Below, piece by piece: positions 34,437-44,112 of a DNA stretch of 64,000 nucleotides. Each line of letters begins with the position of its first letter. The stretch's first letter is position 1. The position numbers and the translations under genes were made by a program. Under the pieces are notes generated by a model. That model was given only the letters and a program-made list of their open reading frames with translations. It had not been told where the DNA came from and made no database searches. The stretch spans positions 361,790 to 425,789 of the forward strand of contig NZ_BNBY01000004.1 in the NCBI RefSeq assembly GCF_014656195.1, given 5' to 3'. Source of the stretch: Kitasatospora xanthocidica. Its GTDB lineage: Bacteria; Actinomycetota; Actinomycetes; Streptomycetales; Streptomycetaceae.

Positions 34437-35228
34437 ATGACGGACCCCGGCGGTCGGGCCACCTGGGCGGACGGGCTGCGGTTCGGGTTCGGGACGCTGT
34501 CCGTGCTGCGGGTGCGGGTGGAGCGGTGGGACCGGGCGGCGGGCGCGCGGGCGATGGTGACGGCTCCGGTGGTGGGGCTGGCCCTCGGGGCGGTGGCGGC
34601 CGCGGCCGGGGCGCTGGTCGCCTGGCGGGCCGGCGGTCCGCTCGGGGCGGTGACCGCGGTGGGGGTGCTCGCCGGTCTGACCCGGGGGCTCCACCTGGAC
34701 GGCCTGGCGGACGTCGCGGACGGGCTGGGCAGCGGCAAGCCGGCCGAGGACGCGCTGCGCGTCATGAAGCAGTCGGACATCGGCCCGTTCGGCGTGCTGA
34801 CCCTGGTCCTGGTGCTGCTGGCCCAGGTCGCCGCGCTGGCCGGACAGTTCGGACACTCGCCGCTGCGCGGCGCGCTCGCGGTGGCCGCCGCCGCGGCGGC
34901 CGCCCGGTGCGCGCTCGCCTGGGGCTGTCTGCGGTCGGTTCCGCCCGCCCGGCCGGGCGGGCTGGGCGCGATGGTGGCGAGCACGGTGACGCCCGCCGGG
35001 GCGGTCGCCGCGACGGCCGGCACCGCGCTCGCCCTGGCCGCGGCCGGGCTGCTCGACGGATGGTCAGTTCTCCGCCTCCCGCTGGCCCTTGCGCTCGGCC
35101 TGGGCTGCGCCCGACTGCTGCTGGGACGGTGCGTGCGGCGGTTCGGCGGGATCACCGGGGACGTGCTCGGGGCGATGGCGGAGACCGCCGCGACGGGCAC
35201 GCTGTTCGCCCTGGCGTTGCTCGGCTGA
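34437..35228 (+). CDS. cobS: Adenosylcobinamide-GDP ribazoletransferase (cobalamin synthase)
   Basis: A 263-aa integral membrane protein of about seven helices. It joins adenosylcobinamide-GDP to alpha-ribazole in the last step of cobalamin assembly. The acidic active-site motifs are present: GLTRGLHLDGLADVADGLGS (the DGLADxxDG signature), then KQSDIGPFGVL. The ATG at 34437 has GAGAGGAG 8 nt upstream. Confidence 0.95.
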   Translation: MTDPGGRATWADGLRFGFGTLSVLRVRVERWDRAAGARAMVTAPVVGLALGAVAAAAGALVAWRAGGPLGAVTAVGVLAGLTRGLHLDGLADVADGLGSGKPAEDALRVMKQSDIGPFGVLTLVLVLLAQVAALAGQFGHSPLRGALAVAAAAAAARCALAWGCLRSVPPARPGGLGAMVASTVTPAGAVAATAGTALALAAAGLLDGWSVLRLPLALALGLGCARLLLGRCVRRFGGITGDVLGAMAETAATGTLFALALLG

Positions 35229-35327
35229 CACCGGGCGGCGCGTGATCCCAGCATGCGGACTACCATGCGTGGAGCACCGCAGCCCTGCACCGTGGCAGGT
35301 CCTGCCCGCCCGGCGAGCTCCGTGGAG

Positions 35328-35384
35328 CCGGGGCCTCTGGTGTGCACGGCCGCCTCCCGCGGACGCGCACACCAGGGGCCCCGG
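35328..35384 (+). other. Long GC-rich stem-loop in the cobS-pepA gap
   Basis: An 18-bp stem, left arm CCGGGGCCTCTGGTGTGC at 35328-35345 and right arm at 35367-35384, with one G-U pair and a 21-nt loop. It lies 100 nt after cobS and 100 nt before pepA on the same strand. It may terminate cobS transcription or structure the pepA leader. The rest of the 259-bp gap shows no gene and no known riboswitch core. Confidence 0.6.
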
Positions 35385-35487
35385 ACCCGGAGCCCCGCCG
35401 ACGGACGGCCTGCGACGGCGGGCTGCGCGCCGGTGCGGCAGCCTCGCCGCCTCCGGCCGTGGACCGCGAAAGAACAGGACGCATTAC

Positions 35488-36990
35488 GTGACTGCATTGT
35501 CTGTGAGCACCTCCTCCGCCGCCTCGCTGCGCGCGGACGCCCTGGTGGTCGGTGTCGCCAAGGGCCCGAAGGGCATCGTGCTGACCTCCGGCTCCGAGGC
35601 CGTCAACGAGGCGTTCGAGGGCAAGCTGGCCGAGGTCCTCAGCACCCTGGGCGCGACCGGCGCCGAGGGCGAGGCCGTGAAGGTCCACTCCCCCGCCGGC
35701 CTGAAGGCCGCGCTCGTGCTCGCGGTCGGCCTCGGCGAGGCCGGCGAGGAGGGCCACGAGCTGGAGTCGCTGCGCCGCGCCGCCGGTGTCGCCGCCCGCA
35801 CCCTGGCCGGCGCCAAGAAGGTCGCGCTGGCCCTGCCCGCCGAGTCCGCCGCGGAGATCGAGGCGGTCGCCCTGGGCGGCCTGCTCGGCTCGTACGCCTT
35901 CGGCACGTACAAGGGCAACGGCAACGGCAAGGAGCCGGTCGGCGAGCTGGTCCTGCTGGCCGCCCGCAAGGGCAGCAAGGACGCCAAGGCCGCCGTGGAG
36001 CGCGCCGCCGCGCTCGGCGAGGAGATGAACCGCGCCCGCGACCTGGTGAACACCGCGCCGAACGACCTGAACCCGAAGAGCTTCGCCGCGATCGCCCAGG
36101 CGGCCGGCAAGGAGCACGGCCTCAAGGTCGAGGTGCTGGACGAGAAGGCGCTGACCAAGGGCGGCTTCGGCGGCCTGATGGGCGTCGGCGTCGGCTCGAC
36201 CAACCCGCCCCGCCTGGTGAAGGTGGCCTACACCCACCCGAAGGCCAAGGCCACTCTGGCGTTCGTCGGCAAGGGCATCACCTACGACTCGGGCGGCATC
36301 TCGCTGAAGCCGGCCGGCCACAACGAGACCATGAAGTGCGACATGGCCGGCGCCGCCGCCGTGTTCGCCGCCGTGGTGGCCGCCAAGCGGCTGGGCCTGA
36401 CCGTCAACGTGACCGCCTGGCTGGCGCTGGCCGAGAACATGCCGTCCGGCTCCGCCACCCGCCCGGGCGACGTGCTGCGGATGTACGGCGGCAAGACCGT
36501 CGAGGTCCTGAACACCGACGCCGAGGGCCGCCTGGTGCTGGCCGACGCCATCGTGCGGGCCGGCGAGGAGAACCCCGACGTCATCGTCGACGTGGCCACC
36601 CTGACCGGCGCCATGGTGCTGGCCCTGGGCAACCGCACCTTCGGCGTGATGTCCAACAGCGACGAGCTCCGCGACGACCTGCACGCCCTCGCGGGCGAGG
36701 TGGGCGAGCAGTCCTGGCCGATGCCGCTGCCCGCCGACCTGCGCAAGGGCATGACCGAGTCGACCATCGCCGATCTGGCCAACATGGGCGAGCGGATGGG
36801 CGGCGGCCTGGTGGCCGGTCTGTTCCTGAAGGAGTTCGTGGCCGAGGGCATCGACTGGGCGCACCTGGACATCGCCGGTCCGGCGTTCCACGAGGGCGCC
36901 CCGTACGGCTACACCCCGAAGGGCGGCACCGCGAGCGCGGTGCGCACCCTGGTCCGCTTCGCCGAGCGGACGGCGAACGGCAAGGCCTGA
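35488..36990 (+). CDS. pepA: Leucyl aminopeptidase (M17 family)
   Basis: A 500-aa cytosolic aminopeptidase. The N-terminal macro-like domain (about 1-160) is followed by the dinuclear-metal catalytic domain: K262 and D267 in VGKGITYDSGGISLKP, the KCDMAGAAAV segment and the family signature NTDAEGRLVLADA starting at residue 342. It removes N-terminal residues from peptides and usually forms hexamers. The GTG start at 35488 has AGGA 8 nt upstream. The frame is open far upstream across the intergenic hairpin, but that part is not family-like. Confidence 0.95.
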   Translation: MTALSVSTSSAASLRADALVVGVAKGPKGIVLTSGSEAVNEAFEGKLAEVLSTLGATGAEGEAVKVHSPAGLKAALVLAVGLGEAGEEGHELESLRRAAGVAARTLAGAKKVALALPAESAAEIEAVALGGLLGSYAFGTYKGNGNGKEPVGELVLLAARKGSKDAKAAVERAAALGEEMNRARDLVNTAPNDLNPKSFAAIAQAAGKEHGLKVEVLDEKALTKGGFGGLMGVGVGSTNPPRLVKVAYTHPKAKATLAFVGKGITYDSGGISLKPAGHNETMKCDMAGAAAVFAAVVAAKRLGLTVNVTAWLALAENMPSGSATRPGDVLRMYGGKTVEVLNTDAEGRLVLADAIVRAGEENPDVIVDVATLTGAMVLALGNRTFGVMSNSDELRDDLHALAGEVGEQSWPMPLPADLRKGMTESTIADLANMGERMGGGLVAGLFLKEFVAEGIDWAHLDIAGPAFHEGAPYGYTPKGGTASAVRTLVRFAERTANGKA

Positions 36991-37004
36991 TCAGCCACCC
37001 GCTG

Positions 37005-37040
37005 CGACGGGGCCCGGCGCGCTTGCGCCGGGCCCCGTCG
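37005..37040 (+). terminator. Terminator of pepA
   Basis: CGACGGGGCCCGGCGC and its exact complement around a CTT(G) loop, 15 nt after the pepA stop. Confidence 0.9.
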
Positions 37041-37120
37041 GCGTTCCGGCCCGGCCCGGCCGGCGTTCGCGCCCGGCCCGGCGGGCGTTCGGTGCCGGCC
37101 CCGCCGGCGTTCGGCCGGGT
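37040..37120 (+). repeat. Tandem repeat, four units of exactly 22 bp
   Basis: GGCGTTC begins at 37040, 37062, 37084 and 37106. Each unit continues with a GCCCGGCCCGGC-like stretch; the last unit is partial. It starts at the base of the pepA terminator. The rest of the 462-bp gap up to lpdA (37121-37452) holds no supported gene and presumably the lpdA promoter. Confidence 0.75.
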
Positions 37121-37452
37121 TACCTGCGAGTAGGGCGTGGTGGCGCGGCGCACCCCTGTTCGCTGCGGGCGAAACTTTGTTCCACAGTGCGGAAGAGGTG
37201 GCGGCGGCCGGGGCGGAAGACGCCCGTCCGGCGGCTGTCAATACCGCTCTGAGCTGCGATGATGCCCATCCGTGGAGGCCATTCCCGCCCCCGTGACCAC
37301 TCCGTGGGACACCCCTGGGGTGGCCCCGGACATCAGCCACCGCGAACAAGTGCGAAGATGTATTTCCGGCACGACTGGGCGCCCCACAAAGGCTTCCGAC
37401 CCACCGGACCGTACCGGCCCGGCGACCCACCCCATTGCATGGAGGACGTGAC

Positions 37453-38841
37453 GTGGCGAACGACGCCAGCACCGTTTTCGACGTAGTCATTCTCGGAGGC
37501 GGAAGCGGCGGTTACGCCGCGGCGCTCCGCGCCGCTCAGCTGGGCCTGAGCGTCGCCCTGGTCGAGAAGGGGGAGCTGGGCGGCACCTGCCTGCACCGCG
37601 GCTGCATCCCGACCAAGGCGCTGCTGCACGCCGCCGAGATCGCGGACGAGACGAAGGAGGCCGCCGAGTTCGGCGTGCTGGCCACCTTCCAGGGCATCGA
37701 CATCAACGGCGTCCACAAGTACAAGGACGACGTCATCGCCGGCCTGTACAAGGGTCTGCAGGGCCTGGTGGCGTCCCGCAAGGTCACCTTCGTCCAGGGC
37801 GAGGGCAAGCTCTCCTCGCAGACCTCGGTGGATGTCAACGGCCAGCGCATCGAAGGCCGCCACATCGTCCTGGCCACCGGTTCCGTGCCGCGCTCGATCC
37901 CGGGCCTGGAGATCGACGGCAACCGCGTGATCTCCTCGGACCACGCGCTCAAGCTCGACCGCATCCCGAAGTCGGTCGTCATCCTCGGTGGCGGCGTCAT
38001 CGGCGTCGAGTTCGCCTCGGTCTGGAAGTCCTTCGGCGTCGAGGTCACCATCGTCGAGGCGCTGCCGCACCTCGTGCCGCTGGAGGACGAGAACTCCTCC
38101 AAGCTGCTGGAGCGCGCGTTCCGCAAGCGCGGCATCAAGTTCGAGCTGAAGGCCCGCTTCTCGGGCGTCGAGTACACCGAGACCGGTGTCCGCGTCTCCA
38201 CCGAGAACGGCAAGCAGATCGACGCCGACCTGCTGCTCGTCGCCATCGGCCGCGGCCCGGTCTCGGCCGGCCTCGGCTACGAGGAGAACGGCGTCGCGAT
38301 GGACCGCGGCTACGTCCTGGTCGACGAGTACATGCGCACCAACGTGCCCACCATCTCCGCCGTCGGCGACCTCGCCCCGACCCTGCAGCTGGCCCACGTC
38401 GGCTTCGCCGAGGGCATCCTGGTCGCCGAGCGCCTGGCCGGCCTCAAGCCGGTGCCGATCGACTACGACGGCGTCCCGCGCGTGACGTACTCCAACCCCG
38501 AGGTCGCCTCCGTCGGCATCTCCGAGGCCAAGGCCGTCGAGCTGTACGGCAAGGACAAGGTCGTCACCCTCAAGTACAACCTGGCCGGCAACGGCAAGAG
38601 CAAGATCCTGAAGACCGCCGGCGAGATCAAGCTCGTCCAGGTCAAGGACGGCGCCGTGGTCGGTGTCCACATGGTCGGCGCCCGCATGGGCGAGCAGGTC
38701 GGCGAAGCCCAGCTGATCTACAACTGGGAGGCCCTGCCGGCCGAGGTCGCGCAGCTCATCCACGCGCACCCGACCCAGTCCGAGGCCCTGGGCGAGGCGC
38801 ACCTGGCGCTGGCCGGCAAGCCGCTGCACGCGCACGACTGA
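37453..38841 (+). CDS. lpdA: Dihydrolipoyl dehydrogenase (E3)
   Basis: A 462-aa flavoprotein disulfide reductase. The FAD-binding [18 protein letters not shown] (11-28) is followed by the redox-active pair C46 and C51 in [13 protein letters not shown]. The NAD-binding [16 protein letters not shown] and the C-terminal catalytic His-Glu in [13 protein letters not shown] are intact. It reoxidises the dihydrolipoyl groups of the E2 encoded next door and of other lipoyl complexes. GTG 37453 has GGAGG 7 nt upstream. sucB follows after 79 bp. Confidence 0.96.
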   Translation: MANDASTVFDVVILGGGSGGYAAALRAAQLGLSVALVEKGELGGTCLHRGCIPTKALLHAAEIADETKEAAEFGVLATFQGIDINGVHKYKDDVIAGLYKGLQGLVASRKVTFVQGEGKLSSQTSVDVNGQRIEGRHIVLATGSVPRSIPGLEIDGNRVISSDHALKLDRIPKSVVILGGGVIGVEFASVWKSFGVEVTIVEALPHLVPLEDENSSKLLERAFRKRGIKFELKARFSGVEYTETGVRVSTENGKQIDADLLLVAIGRGPVSAGLGYEENGVAMDRGYVLVDEYMRTNVPTISAVGDLAPTLQLAHVGFAEGILVAERLAGLKPVPIDYDGVPRVTYSNPEVASVGISEAKAVELYGKDKVVTLKYNLAGNGKSKILKTAGEIKLVQVKDGAVVGVHMVGARMGEQVGEAQLIYNWEALPAEVAQLIHAHPTQSEALGEAHLALAGKPLHAHD

Positions 38842-38920
38842 TCGCGCCCCACCCCCCTTTTCCGGTACTTCCCGTACGCAAGTACTCCGTACGCAAGACT
38901 TGATAGGAGTCGCTGAAACC

Positions 38921-40675
38921 ATGGCGGTCTCAGTAACACTGCCCGCGCTGGGCGAGAGCGTTTCCGAGGGCACCGTCACCCGTTGGCTGAAGGCCGAGGG
39001 TGAGCGTGTCGAGGTCGACGAGCCGCTGCTCGAGGTGTCGACCGACAAGGTCGACACCGAGATCCCGGCCCCGGCTTCCGGCATCCTCTCCTCGATCAAG
39101 GTCGGCGAGGACGAGACCGTCGAGGTCGGCGCCGAGCTGGCGATCATCGACGACGGCACCGGTGCCCCGGCCGCCGCCCCGGCCCCCGTCGCCGAGGCCG
39201 CGCCCGCCGCCGCCCCGGCTCCGGTCGCCGCTCCGGCTCCGGTCGCCGCTCCGGCCCCGGTTGCCGAGGCCCCCGCCGCCGCTCCGGCCGGCGACGCCAC
39301 CCCGGTGCTGCTGCCCGCCCTGGGCGAGTCCGTCACCGAGGGCACCGTCACCCGCTGGCTGAAGGCCGAGGGTGAGACGGTCGAGATCGACGAGCCGCTG
39401 CTCGAGGTCTCCACCGACAAGGTCGACACCGAGATCCCGTCGCCGGTCGCCGGCACCCTGGTGAAGATCCTGGTCGGCGAGGACGAGACCGCCGAGGTCG
39501 GCGCCCAGCTCGCGCTGATCGGTGCCGCGGGTGCGGTCGCCGCCGCTCCGGCTGCCGCTGCCCCGGCCCCCGTGGCCGCCCCGGCTCCGGTCGCCGCCCC
39601 GGCTCCCGTGGCCGCTCCGGCCCCCGTTGCCCCGGCCGCTCCGGCTCCGGCTCCGGTTGCCGCTGCCCCGGCCCCCGTGGCCGCCCCGGCTCCGGTCGCC
39701 GCTCCGGCTCCCGTTGCCCCGGCTGCTCCGGCTGCTCCGGCCGCCGACAGCGGTGACGCCTACGTCACCCCGCTGGTGCGCAAGCTCGCCGCCGAGCACG
39801 GTGTCGCGCTGTCCTCCGTCGCCGGTACCGGCGTCGGCGGTCGCATCCGCAAGCAGGACGTCATCGCCGCCGCGGAGGCCGCCAAGGCCGCTCCGGCCCC
39901 GGTCGCCGCTGCCGCCCCGGCCGCCGCGCCGAAGGCCGCCGCCGCGCCGTCCGCCCTGCGCGGCCAGACGGTCAAGATGACCCGCATGCGCAAGGTCATC
40001 GGCGACAACATGATGAAGGCCCTGCACGAGCAGGCCCAGCTGACCAGCGTGGTCGAGGTGGACGTCACCAAGATCATGTCGCTGCGCGGCAGGGCCAAGG
40101 ACTCCTTCCTCGCCCGCGAGGGCGTGAAGCTGTCCCCGATGCCGTTCTTCGTCAAGGCCGCCGCCCAGGCGCTGAAGGCCCACGCGGTCGTCAACGCCCG
40201 GATCAACGACGCCGAGGGCACCATCACCTACTTCGACACCGAGAACATCGGTATCGCGGTGGACTCCGAGAAGGGTCTGATGACCCCGGTCATCAAGGGT
40301 GCGGGCGACCTCAACATCGCCGGCATCTCGAAGAAGACCGCGGAGCTGGCCGGCAAGGTCCGCGACAGCAAGATCACCCCGGACGAGCTGTCCGGCGCGA
40401 CCTTCACCATCAGCAACACCGGCTCGCGCGGTGCGCTGTTCGACACCGTGATCGTGCCGCCGAACCAGGCCGCGATCCTGGGCATCGGCGCCACCGTCAA
40501 GCGCCCGGTGGTCATCGAGGCCGACGGCGGCACCGCCATCGGCATCCGTGACATGACCTACCTGTCGCTCTCCTACGACCACCGCCTGGTGGACGGCGCC
40601 GACGCCGCCCGCTACCTGGTCGCGGTCAAGGAGATCCTGGAGGCCGGCGAGTTCGAGGTCGAGCTCGGCCTCTGA
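38921..40675 (+). CDS. sucB: 2-oxoglutarate dehydrogenase E2 (dihydrolipoamide succinyltransferase)
   Basis: A 584-aa E2. It has two lipoyl domains (about 1-80 and 125-205) with lipoylated lysines at K43 and K167, both in [10 protein letters not shown]. Long Ala-Pro-Val linkers ([14 protein letters not shown] type) follow each. A peripheral subunit-binding domain (about 279-315, [19 protein letters not shown]) precedes the catalytic acyltransferase domain with the active-site His in [15 protein letters not shown] (about 554). Two lipoyl domains and the SucB-like catalytic region fit the actinobacterial SucB. An actinobacterial AceF-type E2 cannot be excluded. The ATG at 38921 has AGGAG upstream. 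Confidence 0.92.
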   Translation: MAVSVTLPALGESVSEGTVTRWLKAEGERVEVDEPLLEVSTDKVDTEIPAPASGILSSIKVGEDETVEVGAELAIIDDGTGAPAAAPAPVAEAAPAAAPAPVAAPAPVAAPAPVAEAPAAAPAGDATPVLLPALGESVTEGTVTRWLKAEGETVEIDEPLLEVSTDKVDTEIPSPVAGTLVKILVGEDETAEVGAQLALIGAAGAVAAAPAAAAPAPVAAPAPVAAPAPVAAPAPVAPAAPAPAPVAAAPAPVAAPAPVAAPAPVAPAAPAAPAADSGDAYVTPLVRKLAAEHGVALSSVAGTGVGGRIRKQDVIAAAEAAKAAPAPVAAAAPAAAPKAAAAPSALRGQTVKMTRMRKVIGDNMMKALHEQAQLTSVVEVDVTKIMSLRGRAKDSFLAREGVKLSPMPFFVKAAAQALKAHAVVNARINDAEGTITYFDTENIGIAVDSEKGLMTPVIKGAGDLNIAGISKKTAELAGKVRDSKITPDELSGATFTISNTGSRGALFDTVIVPPNQAAILGIGATVKRPVVIEADGGTAIGIRDMTYLSLSYDHRLVDGADAARYLVAVKEILEAGEFEVELGL

Positions 40676-40692
40676 CCCCTCCACGGTCCCGC

Positions 40693-40730
40693 CGGAACCC
40701 CGCGTCGTCCCCGGACGGCGCGGGGTTCCG
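40693..40730 (+). terminator. Terminator of lpdA-sucB
   Basis: CGGAACCCCGCG-CGTCC on the left pairs with GGACG-CGCGGGGTTCCG, an 18-bp stem with one G-U pair and a 2-nt loop region, 18 nt after the sucB stop. Confidence 0.85.
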
Positions 40731-40810
40731 CCGTTCCCGGCCGAAGACGGGCTCCGGGCCACGCCGGGTCGTGGCATGCGCGGACGCGGCCGAACGGGGA
40801 TGCTTGAGCG

Positions 40811-41329
40811 GTGATGGACGAGACCGACTTCTGGCAGATCATCGACGACACCCGGGAGGCCGCCGACGGCGATCCCGACGAACAGGCCGACCGGCTGGTG
40901 GAGCGGCTCGTCCAACTGACCCCGGACGACGTGATCGACTTCGCCCGGCTCTTCGAGGCCCGGTTCGGCCGCGCCTACCGCTACGACCTGTGGGGCGCCG
41001 CCTACCTGCTGCTGGACGGCGCCTCCGAGGACACCTTCGACTACTTCCGCTGCTGGCTGATCGGCCAGGGCCGGGAGGTCTTCGAGGGCGGGCTGACCGA
41101 GCCGGACGACCTGGCGGACCTGCTGCCCGAGTTCGACGAGGAGGAGGACGGCGAGGCCGAGGACCTCGGCTACGCCGCCGACGAGGCGTACGAGCAGCTG
41201 ACCGGGCTGCCGCTGCCCGAGGTGGGCGGCCGGCAGGCCGGACGGCCGTCCGGGGCGGCGCTGGACTTCGACGACCCGGACGTCATGGCGAAGCGCTTCC
41301 CCAAGCTGTGGGAGCGGTACGGGGACTGA
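40811..41329 (+). CDS. DUF4240 domain protein
   Basis: A 172-aa acidic cytoplasmic protein matching the DUF4240 pattern: MDETDFWQIIDDTREAA, RLVERLVQLTPDDVIDFARLF, then YRYDLWGAAYLLLDGASEDTF, DYFRCWLIGQGREVF. The family appears in many bacteria and is often compared with polymorphic-toxin immunity proteins, but this copy has no toxin neighbour. GTG 40811 is followed at once by ATG 40814; either may be used. Confidence 0.85.
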   Translation: MMDETDFWQIIDDTREAADGDPDEQADRLVERLVQLTPDDVIDFARLFEARFGRAYRYDLWGAAYLLLDGASEDTFDYFRCWLIGQGREVFEGGLTEPDDLADLLPEFDEEEDGEAEDLGYAADEAYEQLTGLPLPEVGGRQAGRPSGAALDFDDPDVMAKRFPKLWERYGD

Positions 41330-41393
41330 GGCCGCCGCTCTGCCCCGCCCCCTGCCGCCCGGTCGCCCGTCGTGGGCTTCCGGGCGGCCGGCC

Positions 41394-42512
41394 TCAGGCG
41401 GAGCTGCCGGAGGAGCTGTCCTGCTTGACGCCCTTGAGGATCTGGTCCAGCACCGAGACGTCGGGCGCGGACGGGTCGTCGTCCACGCCGCCCTCGAAGA
41501 CCACGTAGCCGCCGCCCTTGGCCGGGACGGCGGCCAGCACCACGTAGCCCTGGGTGCCGTCCGAGGTGCGGACGTGCCAGCGCGTGGCGTAGCCGAGCAC
41601 GCCGGCGACGCTGACGTAGCCGGAGCCGGAGTCGGTGTGCGAGGTGATCCCGGTGAAGATCTGCCCGGCGTAGGTGGCCATGGTGGTGTCGGCGGCCGCC
41701 TTGGGGGTGGTGCCCTGGACGGTGTCCTTCTCGACCGAGAACTGGCCGCGGATGCAGGAGTTGCCGTCCGCGCAGGTGTAGCGGCCGCTGCCGAGGAAGA
41801 CCGTCGAGTGCGCGCCGTCCGTCGCCGCGTCCCAGCCCTCGAAGACCGGGACGGTGATCGCGTGCTGCGGGTCGGGGACGGTGGTCTTGAGGACCGGCGC
41901 GGGCTTGGGCGCCGGCACCGTGGGGCTGGTGGTGGGCCGGGTCGGGGTCGGGCTGGGGCTCGGGGAGGGGCCGTCGCCGCGGGTGACGGTGACCGTGGGG
42001 TTCGGGGTCGGGTCCGCCTTCGGGTCACCGCCGCCGGTGAGCATGATGCCGGCGATGATCCCGCCCACGGTGAGCAGGGCGACCGAGATTCCGATGATCA
42101 CACCGGTGTTGTTCTTGGCGGGGGCCGGTGGCGGGTAGCCCGGCCCCGGGTAGCCGTAGCCGGCGCCCTGGCCCGCCGGGTAGCCGGCCTGGCCCGGGTA
42201 CCCGGCCTGGCCGGGGTAGCCCTCCTGGCCGGGGTAGCCGTACGCCGGGGCCTGGGCCTGAGGGGGCTGGGCGCCGTCCTGGCCCGGGTAGCCGTAGGCC
42301 GGGGGCTGGGCGCCGCCCGGGTACCCGTAGCCGGGCTTCTGCTCGGAGGACTGCCACGTCTGCGTCGGGGCGTCGGGGAGCCCGCCCGCGACGCCGCCCT
42401 GGAGCGGTCGGACCTCGCTGGTCCAGGCGTTGCCGTCCCACCAGCGCTCGTGACCGGGGGTGCCGTCCGCACCCGGGACCGGGTACCACCCGGGAGGCGT
42501 CGAGTTGCTCAC
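41394..42512 (-). CDS. DUF2510 membrane protein with exported C-terminal domain
   Basis: A 372-aa protein. A DUF2510 motif lies at the N terminus (PPGWYPVPGADGTPGHERWWDGNAW in short form, about 4-30). A Pro/Tyr/Gly-rich stretch of PGY-type repeats (about 45-120) and one membrane helix (about 128-150) follow. Then comes a Thr/Pro-rich stalk and an outer domain of about 170 residues with a Cys pair (YTCADGNSCIRG). The orientation is probably N-in, C-out. Its function is unknown. The GTG start at 42512 is chosen by the DUF2510 motif position; no good ribosome-binding site is visible. Confidence 0.75.
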   Translation of the reverse strand: MSNSTPPGWYPVPGADGTPGHERWWDGNAWTSEVRPLQGGVAGGLPDAPTQTWQSSEQKPGYGYPGGAQPPAYGYPGQDGAQPPQAQAPAYGYPGQEGYPGQAGYPGQAGYPAGQGAGYGYPGPGYPPPAPAKNNTGVIIGISVALLTVGGIIAGIMLTGGGDPKADPTPNPTVTVTRGDGPSPSPSPTPTRPTTSPTVPAPKPAPVLKTTVPDPQHAITVPVFEGWDAATDGAHSTVFLGSGRYTCADGNSCIRGQFSVEKDTVQGTTPKAAADTTMATYAGQIFTGITSHTDSGSGYVSVAGVLGYATRWHVRTSDGTQGYVVLAAVPAKGGGYVVFEGGVDDDPSAPDVSVLDQILKGVKQDSSSGSSA

Positions 42513-42644
42513 GGCCGTACCGTACCCGGCGCGGCGGCGGTCCAGACAGGGCGGGTGTGTCACGACTCTGCACCGCCTCCGCACCGCTCCCGCGCCGCTT
42601 CCGCACACCGTCCGGGGGCCCGGCGGAGGGTCGGGGAACCGGCC

Positions 42645-43151
42645 TCAGTCGACCAGTCGGCGGGCCATCAGGACGTCGTCCGCGTAGCGGCCGTCGATCA
42701 GGAACTCCTCCGCCAGCGTGCCCTCGACGACGAAGCCGCAGCTCTCGTAGAGGCGGCGGGCCGGGGCGTTCCAGCCGAGCACCCGCAGGGTCATCCTCCG
42801 GGCGCCCCCGGCGCGGGCCGCCGCGCAGGCCGCCTCGACCAGGCGCCGGCCGATCCCCCGGCCGCGGACGGTGCCGTCGACGGCCAGGCCCTGGATCTGG
42901 CGGACGTGCCGGTTGCAGGCCAGCGGGGTGGGCGGGATCTGGCGGACGTAGCCGACGATCCGGCCGTCCAGGACGGCCAGCAGGAACTGCTCGGGGGCGT
43001 GGCGCTCGTCGAAGACCCCGTCCTCGGCGGGCGGCCGCGGCGAGACGTCGGACAGGGTGGACCAGCTGGCGCGGTTGAGGACGGCGAGCTCGCGGTCGTC
43101 CTCGGCCCGCGCCGGACGGATGATCAGATCGTCAGCGGGCATGCGCGCCAT
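42645..43151 (-). CDS. GNAT-family N-acetyltransferase (RimI-like)
   Basis: A 168-aa single GNAT domain. It shows IIRPARAEDDRELAVLN at the N terminus, IQGLAVDGTVRGRGIGRRLVE with the acetyl-CoA loop (RGRGIG), and the C-terminal LRVLGWNAPARRLYESCGF typical of RimI-like members. The substrate is not known. The start is ATG 43151 or 43142; neither has a clear site, so it may be leaderless. It is divergent from the TIGR01777 gene, with 55 bp between starts. Confidence 0.87.
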   Translation of the reverse strand: MARMPADDLIIRPARAEDDRELAVLNRASWSTLSDVSPRPPAEDGVFDERHAPEQFLLAVLDGRIVGYVRQIPPTPLACNRHVRQIQGLAVDGTVRGRGIGRRLVEAACAAARAGGARRMTLRVLGWNAPARRLYESCGFVVEGTLAEEFLIDGRYADDVLMARRLVD

Positions 43152-43206
43152 GCTAGTGAGACGGATGAGCACGTGACAGACGTGTGTGGACTGCGAGGAT
43201 GGACCC

Positions 43207-44112
43207 ATGCGCATCGCAGTCACGGGTTCCACGGGTTTGATCGGTTCGGCGCTCGTCCGCTCCCTGCTGGCGGACGAGCATGAGGTGGTCCGGTTGGTCC
43301 GGCACCGGTCCAGGACGGGCCCGCAGCCGGACGGCTCCACGGCCATCGGCTGGAACCCGCTGCTCGGCGAGATCGACCGGGACGGGCTGGCCGGGGTCCA
43401 GGCGGTGGTGCACCTGGCCGGCGCCGGGGTCGGCGACCACCGCTGGACGGACGCCTACAAGCGGGAGATCCGGGAGAGCCGGGTCCTGGGCACCGAGACG
43501 CTGGCCGTCGCGCTGGCCGAGCTGAAGGAGCCGCCGCAGGTCCTGGTGAGCGCCTCCGCGGTCGGCTGGTACGGCCAGACCGGCGACCGGGTGATCGACG
43601 AGGACTCCCCCGCCGGCGACGACTTCCTGGCCGAGGTCTGCGTGGAGTGGGAGGCCGCCGCCCGGCCCGCCGAACGGGCCGGGATCCGGGTCGTCCACCC
43701 CCGCACCGGGATGGTGCTCTCCTCGGCCGGCGGGGCCGGCGGGCGGCTGTTCCCGCTGTTCCGGCTCGGCCTGGGCGGCCGGCTCGGCAGCGGGCGGCAG
43801 TACTGGAGCTTCATCTCGCTGCACGACCAGGTGGCCGCGCTGCGCTTCCTGCTCGACCACGACGACCTCTCCGGCGCCTTCAACCTGACGTCGCCGCGCC
43901 CGGCGACCAACGCCGAGCTGACCACCGCGCTCGGCCGGGCGCTGCGGCGGCCGACGCTGTTCCCGGTGCCGGAGGCGGTGCTGAAGGTGGTGCTGGGCGA
44001 GCTGGCGGTCGAGGTGGTCGGCAGCCACCGGGTGGTGCCCCGGCGGTTGTCGGACGCGGGCTTCCGCTTCACCCACCCGGACGTGTACTCGGCGGTGCTC
44101 GCGGCGCTGTGA
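43207..44112 (+). CDS. TIGR01777-family oxidoreductase (SDR39U1/YfcH-like epimerase)
   Basis: A 301-aa extended SDR. The Rossmann glycine motif is AVTGSTGLIGSALV (4-17), then VVHLAGAGVGDHRW, the active-site region SASAVGWYGQTGD with YxxT in place of the usual YxxxK, and a C-terminal DUF1731 segment (VPRRLSDAGFRFTHPDV). The family is annotated as NAD-dependent epimerases of unknown substrate and is sometimes linked to cell division. ATG 43207 has GAGG 8 nt upstream. Confidence 0.9.
   Translation: MRIAVTGSTGLIGSALVRSLLADEHEVVRLVRHRSRTGPQPDGSTAIGWNPLLGEIDRDGLAGVQAVVHLAGAGVGDHRWTDAYKREIRESRVLGTETLAVALAELKEPPQVLVSASAVGWYGQTGDRVIDEDSPAGDDFLAEVCVEWEAAARPAERAGIRVVHPRTGMVLSSAGGAGGRLFPLFRLGLGGRLGSGRQYWSFISLHDQVAALRFLLDHDDLSGAFNLTSPRPATNAELTTALGRALRRPTLFPVPEAVLKVVLGELAVEVVGSHRVVPRRLSDAGFRFTHPDVYSAVLAAL

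Noticed and set aside
35229..35487. Cobalamin riboswitch near the cob genes
   Set aside because: Searched by eye upstream of cobU and in the cobS-pepA gap for the conserved B12-box core; none is present, only a simple long hairpin.
33185..35497. 770-codon antisense frame over cobT and cobS
   Set aside because: Low-complexity Arg/Pro/Ser translation crossing two well-supported genes and their hairpins.
37040..37120. CRISPR array
   Set aside because: Units are 22 bp in head-to-tail contact with no unique spacers, and no cas genes are near.
38930..42028. 1032-codon open frame antisense to sucB and DUF4240
   Set aside because: It is a mirror of the Ala-Pro linker repeats and spans intergenic DNA and a terminator. 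It has no recognisable domain.
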